64,000 nucleotides of DNA from Streptomyces sp. R33 (GTDB lineage Bacteria > Actinomycetota > Actinomycetes > Streptomycetales > Streptomycetaceae), in contig NZ_CP165727.1 of assembly GCF_041200175.1 (NCBI RefSeq), positions 434,001 through 498,000 on the forward strand, written 5' to 3'. The translations under genes were made by a program, and so were the position numbers. The notes beneath the pieces were generated by a model, which did not search any database, had not been told where the DNA came from, and saw only the letters and a list, made by a program, of their open reading frames with translations. The first letter of the stretch is position 1, and the number at the start of each line of letters is the position of its first letter. Below, piece after piece: positions 56,069-63,987 of the stretch.

Positions 56069-56250
56069 CGCTCTGCTCCTATGGTCGCCGCACGGCCGTC
56101 TCCGTTCAGTCTGGGGTCACCCCTCTCAGCCCCGGCCAGGCGCGGCGGGGCGTAGAAGCAGGCGGCCGTGTCCTCCAATGGCGACGCCGTCATGGCGGAC
56201 ACCCCACCAGCCCTGCTGTTCGGGGAGTAGGCGATCAGCTCGGCGGACAT
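56065..56250 (-). CDS. Candidate precursor peptide for the PGM1-like ligase
   Basis: A 61-residue peptide from ATG 56250 (MSAELIAYSPNSRAGGVSAM), with AGAGG nine bases upstream; an internal ATG at 56193 would give 42 residues. The rest reads TASPLEDTAACFYAPPRLAG, then AERGDPRLNGDGRAATIG and ends AER. It is polar, carries a single Cys, has no signal peptide and no homology I recognise. Its stop is overlapped by the ligase start. Size, position and coupling suggest a substrate peptide, but a small accessory protein cannot be excluded. Confidence 0.65.
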   Translation of the reverse strand: MSAELIAYSPNSRAGGVSAMTASPLEDTAACFYAPPRLAGAERGDPRLNGDGRAATIGAER

Positions 56251-56459
56251 GGATTCAGCCTCTGTCGTACCAACGGCATCGGCACGCCTTCGCAGCCGAG
56301 CGGGTGACCTCAAGCGGGTACCTATCGCCCTGGGCAGCGCCGACCGGGCCGGTCCACGCCGAACCGTCCGCTCTCAGACCGGGGCGTGCCCGAGGATCCC
56401 CGTATCCCGTGCCTCCCTCTTCGTGACGGCGCCTGGCACCTGCTCACGGCTGAACGCAA

Positions 56460-56690
56460 TCAGCTGGAGGCGAGCACTGAGTCGTCGAGGGTGCCCGTGC
56501 CCGGCAAATGGTGGCGGGCGGCGATCAGGCCGGCGTGCACGTCCGTCGTACCGGTGGCCACGCACAGGGCGCGCTCGACGGCCTCGATCTCTTTGCGCAC
56601 GGGCGAGTCGCCTTCCGCGGCATCGAGGACGGACAGCGCCCAGTAGCGGTCGACGAGGCCGGGGAGCACGGCGGGGTGAGCCATCAACAT
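56460..56690 (-). CDS. DUF5133 protein
   Basis: 76 residues from ATG 56690: MLMAHPAVLPGLVDRYWALS, EIEAVERALCVATGTTDVHA, GLIAARHHLPGTG. This is the DUF5133 module seen as the C-terminal part of the gene at 47277-47795; here it stands alone and ends at DDSVLASS. It is helical and soluble with no known function. It lies 209 bp upstream of the peptide gene on the same strand, so co-transcription with the ligase pair is possible. Confidence 0.75.
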   Translation of the reverse strand: MLMAHPAVLPGLVDRYWALSVLDAAEGDSPVRKEIEAVERALCVATGTTDVHAGLIAARHHLPGTGTLDDSVLASS

Positions 56691-56804
56691 GGGGGTTGCC
56701 TTTCGCCAGCGGATCCATCAGGTGGCCGTCGCCTACCCTGCCGATCACCGTTGAACCCCGCCGTGGTTTGCTCGCCCTCTGGCCGCTCACGAGGGTCGAG
56801 ACGC

Positions 56805-56877
56805 TCATGCCTTGCCCTGCTCGGGCGCGGCTGGTTCCGGTCCCTGGCGAACCTGAGTCCATACGGGTAAGGGCCCG
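56805..56877 (-). pseudogene. Displaced 3' end of the lipoprotein gene
   Basis: Removing the 161-bp MITE and one TAGCA copy restores the lipoprotein frame across 57044 to 56877. It would continue YGPLPVWTQVRQGPEPAAPE and QGKA to a TGA at 56805-56807. This segment is now cut off from its gene by the insertion. Confidence 0.65.
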
Positions 56878-56882
56878 TAGCA

Positions 56883-57043
56883 AGGGCTGTCCCGTAATCC
56901 CCGGCGGGCGCACGACGACAGCTACGGCGCCTCGCTGCGTTGTCGGAACGTCCGCATACGCCCAGTATGCGGACGCCCTCCGCCTTGCGATGCACCGCAT
57001 CTGACGCCGTGCGCTGATCCGCCAGGGATTACGGGACAGCCCT
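56883..57043. mobile_element. 161-bp MITE
   Basis: Perfect 19-bp terminal inverted repeats (AGGGCTGTCCCGTAATCCC at 56883-56901 and its complement at 57025-57043) bound a non-coding element. It is flanked by TAGCA target duplications at 56878-56882 and 57044-57048. Inside, an 11-bp perfect hairpin (CGTCCGCATAC at 56949-56959, complement 56965-56975) surrounds GCCCA. No transposase frame is present, so it must be mobilised in trans by an IS with matching ends. Confidence 0.85.
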
Positions 57044-57579
57044 TAGCAGCTCGTGCGCGAACCGTCGGGCGCCGCCTCGGCGGACCACGAGAACCAGGTC
57101 CGGGCGTCCACGCCGAGCACATCCCCCGGGTCCGGCTCCACGCCGTAGATCTCGCGGAGCATTTCGGGTGATTCGAAGGCAAGAGTGATGCTCGGCCGGG
57201 CGGCGGATTCGAAGCAGAAGACGGCGATCCGGCCGTCGGGTCCCATGTCCAGGTCGTGCACCGGACGCCATCCCGCCGCCCGCGCCTCCCGGCCGTAGTA
57301 CTGCAGCACTTCCTCCCTGGTCCCCCCGTACGCGTACAGCCGCTGCGCGGTGAGCCAGGCACCCGCGGTGTCGTCGACGCAGGAGGACCCGGCCCACGGG
57401 CCGCCGCCGACGGGCACGGCCCCCTGCGGACGCGACGCCAGCACGGGCAGCTCGTCGAGCTCGGCCACGGCCGACTCGGTTCCCTCGCAGGTCTCGAACG
57501 GAGGGAGGAGGGAACATCCGCTCAGACCGGTCCCGACGAGCAGCACCGCCAACAACACCCGCAGAGCAAGCATGTTCAT
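57043..57579 (-). CDS. Lipoprotein, truncated by MITE insertion
   Basis: 178 residues from ATG 57579 (MNMLALRVLLAVLLVGTGLS). The lipobox LSGC places the lipid Cys at residue ~22. The mature part holds ESAVAELDELPVLASRPQGA, LYAYGGTREEVLQYYGREAR, AAGWRPVHDLDMGPDGRIAV and EMLREIYGVEPDPGDVLGVD. I do not recognise the family; it looks like a small extracytoplasmic domain. The present stop TAA (57043-57045) is created at the MITE junction, and the ancestral gene would have been 24 residues longer. Function may survive because the folded core is intact. Confidence 0.8.
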   Translation of the reverse strand: MNMLALRVLLAVLLVGTGLSGCSLLPPFETCEGTESAVAELDELPVLASRPQGAVPVGGGPWAGSSCVDDTAGAWLTAQRLYAYGGTREEVLQYYGREARAAGWRPVHDLDMGPDGRIAVFCFESAARPSITLAFESPEMLREIYGVEPDPGDVLGVDARTWFSWSAEAAPDGSRTSC

Positions 57580-58177
57580 GGCGAGATTATGACCCGGTCC
57601 GGAAACCGCGGAGCCCACGGCCGGTTCACCCGCCGAGGGCACGAGGGTCTCACTGGGATGGGAACCGCAGCCTGTCCCGCGCGCTCCATCCCGGCACAGC
57701 CCAGAACGGTCCCAGCCATCCGGATGATCATCGTGGCGCGAAATCGGCCCCGCCGAACGACGGGCGACCGCCCCGGGGAGGGCGGATGCGCCAGGTGGTC
57801 GACGTCCTGCGCCTGTCCGCACGGCCGTCGATGCTGCCGACCGGCAGGTCGCTCAGCCCGCACTCCATCGGCCGCGTCGAGGACGCCCTGGCCGTCCTCC
57901 AACGGTGCACGCCACGGCCGCTCGAGTTGGCCCACGAGTCGTGCGCGGGCCGGCCACGTCCAGCCCCCGTTGGGGACCGCGGCAGGCCGGCACGGCATGC
58001 GCGCCGTGACTGGCGAGTGCCGCTGCATCCGGTGCCCGTTTCAGCAGGACGGAAGCGGGCGCATTGCAGCGCCTGGGCCAGCTCGTCGGTCGCGGCCGCG
58101 CGGCTGTTGGCCATGGCCGTGTCGGATGTGCCGCGTGTCTGCGGTTCACCCTCCCAGGGAGCCGGCGGGCGGGCCGC
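57580..58177. other. Gene-poor stretch
   Basis: Frames on both strands lack conserved starts or families. A plus-strand segment SIGRVEDALAVLQRCTPRPL (about 57865-57925) has some coding character but no context. No repeats or terminators stand out. Confidence 0.3.
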
Positions 58178-58675
58178 TCAGTCATCGGCGATCTGCAGGG
58201 CCAAGGCGAAGTGCTCGCCGTCCGTCCCCGCGAGCAGGCTGTCGAACAGCGGGGTGAGCCCGTTCACGGCGCCGCACCCGGCGTCGTGGTTGGTCCACCA
58301 GCTTCCCTCCGACCCGAGCAGGGACACCACCCGCTCCGCCACGCACTCGGCGGCCTCGGCAGACATGTGCCGGTGGTCCGGCCATACGAGGTCAACGGCC
58401 GCGACCCCGGCGAGGAACGCGGCGGCCTCGTGCGTCTCCAACGGTTCCAGGGCGGCACAGATCTGCGGGACGGACGGCGGGGCGTACCCGGGGACGAAGC
58501 GCCGCCAGGCCTCGTCGGCCGCGACCTCGGCCAGCAGCGCACGGATCCGGGCCGCCAGCTCCGGCAGGTCGGGCTCCGGCTCGGTGAACCGCCCGGCCGC
58601 CACGTACACCCGCGTCGGCGTGGACAGTTCCGCCATGCGCGCTTCCAGCTCGGCCAGATCCCCCGTGGACTTCAC
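58178..58675 (-). CDS. Hypothetical protein
   Basis: 165 residues from GTG 58675 (VKSTGDLAELEARMAELSTP); the frame is open further upstream but this is the first start with protein-like sequence, although its ribosome site is weak. The body is helical: AARIRALLAEVAADEAWRRF, VPQICAALEPLETHEAAAFL, AAECVAERVVSLLGSEGSWW. Two Cys and one Trp pair (SWW) stand near the C-terminal third. No signal peptide. I do not recognise the family. It is divergent from the ABM gene. Confidence 0.65.
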   Translation of the reverse strand: MKSTGDLAELEARMAELSTPTRVYVAAGRFTEPEPDLPELAARIRALLAEVAADEAWRRFVPGYAPPSVPQICAALEPLETHEAAAFLAGVAAVDLVWPDHRHMSAEAAECVAERVVSLLGSEGSWWTNHDAGCGAVNGLTPLFDSLLAGTDGEHFALALQIADD

Positions 58676-58840
58676 AGCGGCATTCTGCCCTGCGCCCCCA
58701 GTCGGCGCCGTGGGAGGGAGGCTTGCGTAGATGTGGTCGAGGGTGGCGACTCCGTCCGCGATAGCTGATGGGCTGCCTTCTTCTGAGTGACCGCGTACCC
58801 GACGAACGTGCTGATCACGACAGTAGGTAGGCTTTGGCAC

Positions 58841-59143
58841 ATGTCGCAGCCGATACAACTCGTCGTCCTGATCACCACTCTCCCGGGCCGCGGCCAGGAA
58901 CAGGTCAGTGCGTTCGAGCGTCTCGCACCGATCGTGCGGGCCGAACCGGGATGCTTGCAGTACGACATGCACCAGGTGAGCGGCACCTCGGACCGCTTCG
59001 TTCTCATCGAGCGGTGGGCGTCAAAGGAAGCGCTTGCCGCACACGACGCCACTCCCCACATGATCGAAGCCGACGCAGCCAGCCCGGCGTTCCGAGCGGG
59101 ACCCGCAGAGGTCATCCAGCTCGTCGCCGAACCCCTGGCCTGA
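58841..59143 (+). CDS. Antibiotic biosynthesis monooxygenase (ABM) domain protein
   Basis: 100 residues from ATG 58841 (MSQPIQLVVLITTLPGRGQE). The ABM ferredoxin-like pattern is clear: VSAFERLAPIVRAEPGCLQY, DMHQVSGTSDRFVLIERWAS, EALAAHDATPHMIEAD. Related dimeric enzymes oxidise small aromatic or quinol substrates or degrade haem-like compounds. No ribosome site is present and a TAGGCT box lies about 14 bp upstream, so the message may be leaderless. It is unlinked to biosynthetic genes here. Confidence 0.88.
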   Translation: MSQPIQLVVLITTLPGRGQEQVSAFERLAPIVRAEPGCLQYDMHQVSGTSDRFVLIERWASKEALAAHDATPHMIEADAASPAFRAGPAEVIQLVAEPLA

Positions 59144-59191
59144 TCGGGTCGGAAGCCGCGCACCGTGCGGCCGACCGGGAGCGCCGCACTC

Positions 59192-59641
59192 TCACGGAGT
59201 ACAAGCCTCGGCGATCGACGCGCTGTTCTCGTAGAGATGGTGCCGGGTGATCCGGCCGTCCTCGACGGTGAGGCGCAACGCGAACGGGCCCTCGAAGGAC
59301 TTCGCCGTCAGGCGTACGGTCCCCGCCAAGCGCCCCATCAAGACCGCGTCGGTGCCGTCAACGAGGAGCGTATCGACGGAGGCGCGCGCATCCTCCGGCA
59401 CGGTGTGCTCCATCAACTCCGCGAACTGGGCGGCGCATTCTGCGGCGGTGGATCGCGGGCGGATCCACGGGGCGGCGGGGTTCTCGGCGAGCAACCAGTC
59501 GACCTCGTCGGCGAAAAGCGCGACAAGTCGCCTGGTGTCCCCGGCCGCCCGGGCGGCGAGGAACTCCTGTACGACGGCCCGGGTGGCCTCGGCGACGGAA
59601 CTCGCAATGGTGACTGAACTGGCCGTGGATTTGGCGGACAT
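59192..59641 (-). CDS. SnoaL-like/NTF2-fold protein
   Basis: 149 residues from ATG 59641 (MSAKSTASSVTIASSVAEAT). NTF2/SnoaL core: VVQEFLAARAAGDTRRLVAL, FADEVDWLLAENPAAPWIRP, LLVDGTDAVLMGRLAGTVRL and LRLTVEDGRITRHHLYENSA. The family includes cyclases, isomerases and ketosteroid-like proteins; the catalytic assignment is not possible. A 17-bp near-palindrome lies 87 bp upstream. Confidence 0.85.
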   Translation of the reverse strand: MSAKSTASSVTIASSVAEATRAVVQEFLAARAAGDTRRLVALFADEVDWLLAENPAAPWIRPRSTAAECAAQFAELMEHTVPEDARASVDTLLVDGTDAVLMGRLAGTVRLTAKSFEGPFALRLTVEDGRITRHHLYENSASIAEACTP

Positions 59642-59727
59642 GGGACTCTCCTCGCGGCTGCGGCCGGATCCCGGCGGGGGTACCCGTCGGCGTGCTTGAT
59701 CCTGCCGGTAGAGGTCAGGGCGGTCGA

Positions 59728-59744
59728 TTACCCCGGGGGTAATG
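59728..59744. promoter_or_regulatory. Candidate operator palindrome
   Basis: ATTACCCCGGGGGTAAT is an inverted repeat with ATTACC/GGTAAT arms, between the SnoaL and sulfotransferase genes. It might regulate the minus-strand SnoaL gene. Confidence 0.4.
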
Positions 59745-60007
59745 AGCGTCCAGCAGTGGCCGGGCGTACCCTCCTTCGGACCTGACAGCCACCACCAGGG
59801 TGGAAGAGTTGACTCCCACGCGCGATCGCCCCTCCCCAGACATCCAGGGCGGAGGCCGCGTCCGCGTCGACGGCGAGATCCTCGGAGAGGAACAAGCTGG
59901 TCTCCCGGTCCTTCGTGCGGCGCGGGCCGGGCTCCGCATCGTGGATACCGCGCCTCATCGGGGGAAGTGTCCTCGGACCGGAACGGTTCGTCGAAGGGAT
60001 TGACGAG

Positions 60008-61039
60008 ATGCGTGCTCTGACCTTCGTTGTCGGTACGGGGCGCAGTGGGTCGACCGCGCTGTCGGGCATCCTCAACGCGCATCCGGACGTGCTCAGCTTG
60101 AACGAGCTGCTGTCGTCGGTGCAGAGCCGGGGCTTGCCCGAGGGCCTCCTCGACGGCGGGGAGTTCTGGCGCCTCCTGGCCGATCCCAATCCCCTGTTCG
60201 AGCGGATGATCCGCAACGGAGTACCCATGCCGGAATTCCTCTACACGCGCCGTCCCGGGCGCTTCGCGACCGAGACGACCGGAATTCCCGCCCTGTCCCT
60301 GATGGTCCTCCCGCACCTGACCGAAGATCCGGACGGCCTGTTCGACGCACTGGAGAAGCAGGTGTGCGGATGGCCCGGGCGCACCGCCGCCGGACATTAC
60401 GAGGCTCTGTTCGACCTGCTGTGCGAGCGGTTCGGGCGTACGGCCGCGGTCGAGCGGTCGGGCTACTCGCTGGAGCGGGTACCGCTGCTGCGGAGGACCT
60501 TCCCGCAGGCACGCTTCGTCCACCTCTTCAGGAACGGGCCCGACTGCGCCCTGTCCATGAGCCGACACACGGGCTACCGGCTGATCTTCCTGCTGCGGGA
60601 GATCCTCGCCCGGAGCGGCGCCGAGCGCGTCGAGGACCTGACCGAGGAACAAGTCCGCTCCCTGCCGCCTGAGCTGTCGCCGCTGCTGACCGAGCGGTTC
60701 GACTCCGCACTGGTACTGGACCGTGAGCTGCCGGCGGCGGGCTTCGCCGCGCTGTGGTCGGAGCTCGTCGTGCGGGGTGTGGCCCTTCTCGAGGACGTGC
60801 CCGCGCCGATGCGGACCACGCTCTCCTACGAGGACCTCCTCGAGGACCCCCGCCGGGAACTGACGCGCCTGGCAGACTTCATCGGCGTCGAGCCGCTCCC
60901 GCGATGGCTCGACACCGGGACCTCGCGCCTGGACGGCGGCCGGCGGGGCACTTCCCGGCGGCTGCCCGCGGCCGAACTCGCCGCGCTGCGGGAAGGATGT
61001 GCCCCCGGGGAGCGGGCCCTGACCAACGCACACGGGTGA
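60008..61039 (+). CDS. Sulfotransferase family protein
   Basis: 343 residues from ATG 60008 (MRALTFVVGTGRSGSTALSG). The PAPS 5'-phosphosulfate-binding loop is VGTGRSGSTALSGILNAHPD near the N-terminus, and the 3'-phosphate region is FPQARFVHLFRNGPDCALSM. The RTTLSYEDLLEDPRRELTRL helix near residue 280 is also typical. It would move sulfate from PAPS to a hydroxyl or amino acceptor; the acceptor is unknown. It is followed by a strong hairpin at 61157, so it is transcribed alone. Confidence 0.85.
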   Translation: MRALTFVVGTGRSGSTALSGILNAHPDVLSLNELLSSVQSRGLPEGLLDGGEFWRLLADPNPLFERMIRNGVPMPEFLYTRRPGRFATETTGIPALSLMVLPHLTEDPDGLFDALEKQVCGWPGRTAAGHYEALFDLLCERFGRTAAVERSGYSLERVPLLRRTFPQARFVHLFRNGPDCALSMSRHTGYRLIFLLREILARSGAERVEDLTEEQVRSLPPELSPLLTERFDSALVLDRELPAAGFAALWSELVVRGVALLEDVPAPMRTTLSYEDLLEDPRRELTRLADFIGVEPLPRWLDTGTSRLDGGRRGTSRRLPAAELAALREGCAPGERALTNAHG

Positions 61040-61156
61040 CAGCGCCGCCACGCAACCGCCGCGCGACGGCCGGTATACCTCTGGAGCGTGTCGACGACGT
61101 GCCGCTCGCGCCCATTGCACACGATCGCGACAGTTCCGGCAGGGCTGACACTCATG

Positions 61157-61188
61157 ATCGGGCTTCCCCCGGGCGGGGGAAGCCCGAT
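61157..61188. terminator. Terminator hairpin after the sulfotransferase gene
   Basis: ATCGGGCTTCCCCC and its perfect complement surround a GGGC loop, 118 bp after the sulfotransferase stop. Confidence 0.75.
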
Positions 61189-61266
61189 GATCCGTGGGAT
61201 GGATGTGAGCAGCGCCGGTGACCCGGAATCTTGGAGCGTCGGCAATCCGGACATACGGGGGTCACG

Positions 61267-62400
61267 GTGGTTGTTCCTGCGAACTCGGAGCTAAGTGGCG
61301 TTCCTGAGCCACCGACCGCAAGCCCGGGGCGGATGTTGTGGTGGCGGCGGTGGCCTGTGTGGGCGCCCATGATCGCTGCAGTGTGGAGCGTGCTGTACGC
61401 CGCTGTCGAGGTCACCTGGGCGGTGACGGGCACCACCGTGCTGTGGAAGGAGCACTCCGCGTACGCGCCGGGGGTCCAGTTCTTCCTGGCGGCCCTCGCG
61501 CTCCTGGCCGGCGGCGCCTGCCTGGCCAGCACCCGAACTCTCGCCAAGCTCGGCCGGGTTGTGGTGGCGACGGCGCTGATCGTGGCGCTCCCGGTGTTCG
61601 TCGTGGCAATGGCCGGGCTGCCGATCCATTTCGTGGCAATTGCGACGCTCTCGGGGGTCGAGAGCGCCACCGGACTGGCCCAGGTGCTGCTGAACACCGC
61701 CGGTGCCGCCCTCCTGTTCCTCGTCGGTTTGTCGTACCGCCGACGGCTGCGCGGAGACTGCCCGCGGTGCGGGCAGCCGCACGCCGGCGCAGCCGACGGC
61801 CCGCTTGCCCACCCGGCCGCCTCCCGAGCCCCGAGGCGGACCCGCGTCGCGGTGTACCTGCTCATGGGCGGACTTCTGCCGTGGGCGGGAGCCAAGACCA
61901 TCTGGACGCTGGGCGGCAACGCGCTCGGCGTCGAGGGCGATGACTGGCAGAGGACGACGAGCGCCGGCGCGTCGGGGCCGTCGAAGGCAACCGCGTCGGC
62001 GGGGATCGACGTGACCGTGCTGGCCGCGATGGTCGGGGTCTTCCTGCTCCTGGGGTTGCTGTACGCGTGGGGGCAGGTGTTCCCCCGCTGGACGCTGGTC
62101 CTGTCCGGACGACGGGTCCCGCGCCTGCTGCCCTTGATCCCCGCCTGGCTGACCGGCATCCCCCTGGCGATGTACGGCGCCGTCCTCATCGTCATGGCCC
62201 CGCTCATGGCCGTCGGCGTGCTGCCCAAGATCAAGCCGTCCCCGCCGTTCACCACCAGTTCGGGAATCACCTGGATGGTCGAGTTCGGCGGCCTGGGATT
62301 CGCCGGTCTGGGCCTCGGCCTCGTCGTGGCCGCCCGCTCCTATGCCGCCCGCACCCACCCCGTCTGTGCCAGCGCCACGGCAGCGGAGAGGCCCAAGTAG
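61267..62400 (+). CDS. Multi-pass membrane protein, hypothetical
   Basis: About 377 residues from GTG 61267 (VVVPANSELSGVPEPPTASP), with GGGGG upstream; a TTG at 61231 is also in frame. About eight membrane helices are visible, e.g. WAPMIAAVWSVLYAAVEVTW, FFLAALALLAGGACLAS, VVVATALIVALPVFVVAMAG, VTVLAAMVGVFLLLGLLYAW and IPLAMYGAVLIVMAPLMAVG. A cytoplasmic loop carries CPRCGQPH, a possible metal-binding half-site. I know this type as an uncharacterised Streptomyces integral membrane protein; no transport motif is recognisable. Confidence 0.8.
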   Translation: MVVPANSELSGVPEPPTASPGRMLWWRRWPVWAPMIAAVWSVLYAAVEVTWAVTGTTVLWKEHSAYAPGVQFFLAALALLAGGACLASTRTLAKLGRVVVATALIVALPVFVVAMAGLPIHFVAIATLSGVESATGLAQVLLNTAGAALLFLVGLSYRRRLRGDCPRCGQPHAGAADGPLAHPAASRAPRRTRVAVYLLMGGLLPWAGAKTIWTLGGNALGVEGDDWQRTTSAGASGPSKATASAGIDVTVLAAMVGVFLLLGLLYAWGQVFPRWTLVLSGRRVPRLLPLIPAWLTGIPLAMYGAVLIVMAPLMAVGVLPKIKPSPPFTTSSGITWMVEFGGLGFAGLGLGLVVAARSYAARTHPVCASATAAERPK

Positions 62401-62612
62401 CCGGGTACCGGAATGTCAGCTTCCCGCCGGCGATCAGTGAGCAGCCGCGGCGGTCCCGGTCAAAGCACGCAAGATCGCCCGTCAGGCCGACTGGGCTTTC
62501 GCAGCCCGGCACCGACCGCGATCACCCGAGCAGGACTCCCGCTCGGTCGACGAACCCCGCGATCGGTACGACAACGGCCTCTCAGCAGGAGCGGTGCTCT
62601 CACCAGGGTGTG

Positions 62613-63044
62613 TCAGGACGCGGGGCACATGGTCGCACGCAATGCGACGTTGATGGCTTTGCCCTGACCGTCGGTGAGCGGGTGGGCATCGTTGCCGAAG
62701 CGCTGTGCGGCGGAGTGGTCTACGTTTTGAGCCCCGCCGTTGAGTGCGGAGCATTGGTTGCGGCCTGCGTCGATCGCCTTGTCGGGATCCGCGGCAGCGT
62801 TCAGCGCGACGGCCTTGATCGCTGCGAGGTACGCCTCGCGCTCTGCGCCGGTGGGCTTCGGCGGAATGCCGTTCACGGGCTTGCCGGCCGATGCGGTCGC
62901 TGACTGCGCGGGCTTGGGCGCGGTCGTGGTGGCGGTCGGCGGCGTGCTGGGTGCGGCCTTGTCGTCGCTGCTGTCCCCACAGGCAGTCAGCGACGCGGCG
63001 AGCGTGGCCGCGACGAGAACGGCGATGGCCGTCGTGCGCTTCAT
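62613..63044 (-). CDS. Lipoprotein, hypothetical
   Basis: 143 residues from ATG 63044 (MKRTTAIAVLVAATLAASLT). The lipobox is SLTAC, with the lipid Cys at residue 22. A Ser/Thr/Pro/Ala stalk follows (~25-55), then a helical domain: AEREAYLAAIKAVALNAAAD, DAGRNQCSALNGGAQNVDHS, AAQRFGNDAHPLTDGQGKAI. A Cys in RNQC and a final Cys (TMCPAS) may form a disulfide. The repeating DAGRNQC helix pattern recalls DUF732-like actinobacterial lipoproteins, but I am not certain. Confidence 0.78.
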   Translation of the reverse strand: MKRTTAIAVLVAATLAASLTACGDSSDDKAAPSTPPTATTTAPKPAQSATASAGKPVNGIPPKPTGAEREAYLAAIKAVALNAAADPDKAIDAGRNQCSALNGGAQNVDHSAAQRFGNDAHPLTDGQGKAINVALRATMCPAS

Positions 63045-63324
63045 GGTTCCCCTTCGTCCCGTGTACGTGTCGCCTGTGTGACACGCGGGCGGGACGGGAG
63101 GTTGTACGCGGGAGGGGCTCCCCGTTGATCACCCCGCCGCAGACTCGCCGCGCGCCCGGCAGGCCGTCGAGCGGGACGTAGGCGTGGCCTGACGGGCCGG
63201 CCACTTCGCACTCGGCGGCCGGGAGCTTGATCAGTCGTCCTCGAGTCGCTGGGAGATCGCAGAAAACTCTTCGGTGCTGCCTACCGGGCGGCTGAACGGC
63301 ACGGCGGCTGGTGGGCGCTGCGGA
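63045..63324. other. Gene-free stretch
   Basis: A minus-strand segment SKLPAAECEVAGPSGHAYVP, LDGLPGARRVCGGVING has no start or ribosome site and runs toward the lipoprotein start. No repeats are seen. Confidence 0.3.
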
Positions 63325-63987
63325 CTACGCAGCGAGCGCCGCGGGCTCGCCGAGGTGGGCGGCCGCGGTCCGCCAGGCGCCGGTGACCGCAGTCCGGGCC
63401 CGCGTCGTGCACACCTGGTGGTCGCCGATCAGCTGAAGCGGAGCTCCCACGTGCACGTGCAGGTCCGGACGACGCAGCGGTGCGGTGGCGAGCCCCGCGA
63501 GCTGTTTGGCGACCCTGCCGGAGGTGATGCGCCGGGCGCCGGCCTGGCCCACGGGGACGATAGGCGCGCCCGTGCGCTCGGCGAGGCGGGCGAGGCCGCT
63601 TCGGAAGGTACCGGGGGCGGCCTCGGCGGCGTCCGTACGGCGTGGCAGGCCACCCTCCGCGTAGATAAGGACCAGCCGCCCCTGTTCAAGAGCATCCGTA
63701 GCGGCGTCGAGAGCGGCCGCGGCCCGCGCGTCCCCGCGGAACACCGGGATGTGGCCCCCGCCGGCAAGGGCGCGGCCGAGCAGCGGAACGCGCCAGAGGC
63801 CGGCGGCCGCCATCACGACCGGCTCGGCGCCGAGGCGGTGCAGGGCAGCGAGCACGATGGCCGGATCCGCGAGCGAAGTGTGGTTCGCGGCGATGATGCT
63901 GCCCGGCGCAAGCACGGTATCGGTGTCGGTGGTCACCGACAGGCGCCCGAATGCGGGCACCAGGATGTCGGCAATGCTGCTGAGCAT
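63325..63987 (-). CDS. PlsC-family acyltransferase
   Basis: 220 residues from ATG 63987 (MLSSIADILVPAFGRLSVTT). The acyltransferase block I HX4D is IIAANHTSLADPAIVLAAL, block II-like is LLGRALAGGGHIPVFRGDAR, and block III is GRLVLIYAEGGLPRRTDAA (canonical FPEGT altered to YAEGG). 1-acylglycerol-3-phosphate acyltransferases attach acyl chains in phospholipid synthesis; the altered block III suggests another acceptor. It has no clear membrane helix beyond a hydrophobic start. Confidence 0.85.
   Translation of the reverse strand: MLSSIADILVPAFGRLSVTTDTDTVLAPGSIIAANHTSLADPAIVLAALHRLGAEPVVMAAAGLWRVPLLGRALAGGGHIPVFRGDARAAAALDAATDALEQGRLVLIYAEGGLPRRTDAAEAAPGTFRSGLARLAERTGAPIVPVGQAGARRITSGRVAKQLAGLATAPLRRPDLHVHVGAPLQLIGDHQVCTTRARTAVTGAWRTAAAHLGEPAALAA

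Noticed and set aside
59915..60007. Upstream extension of the sulfotransferase frame to 59915
   Set aside because: The PAPS-binding VGTGRSGS begins right after ATG 60008; the extra 31 residues are not protein-like.
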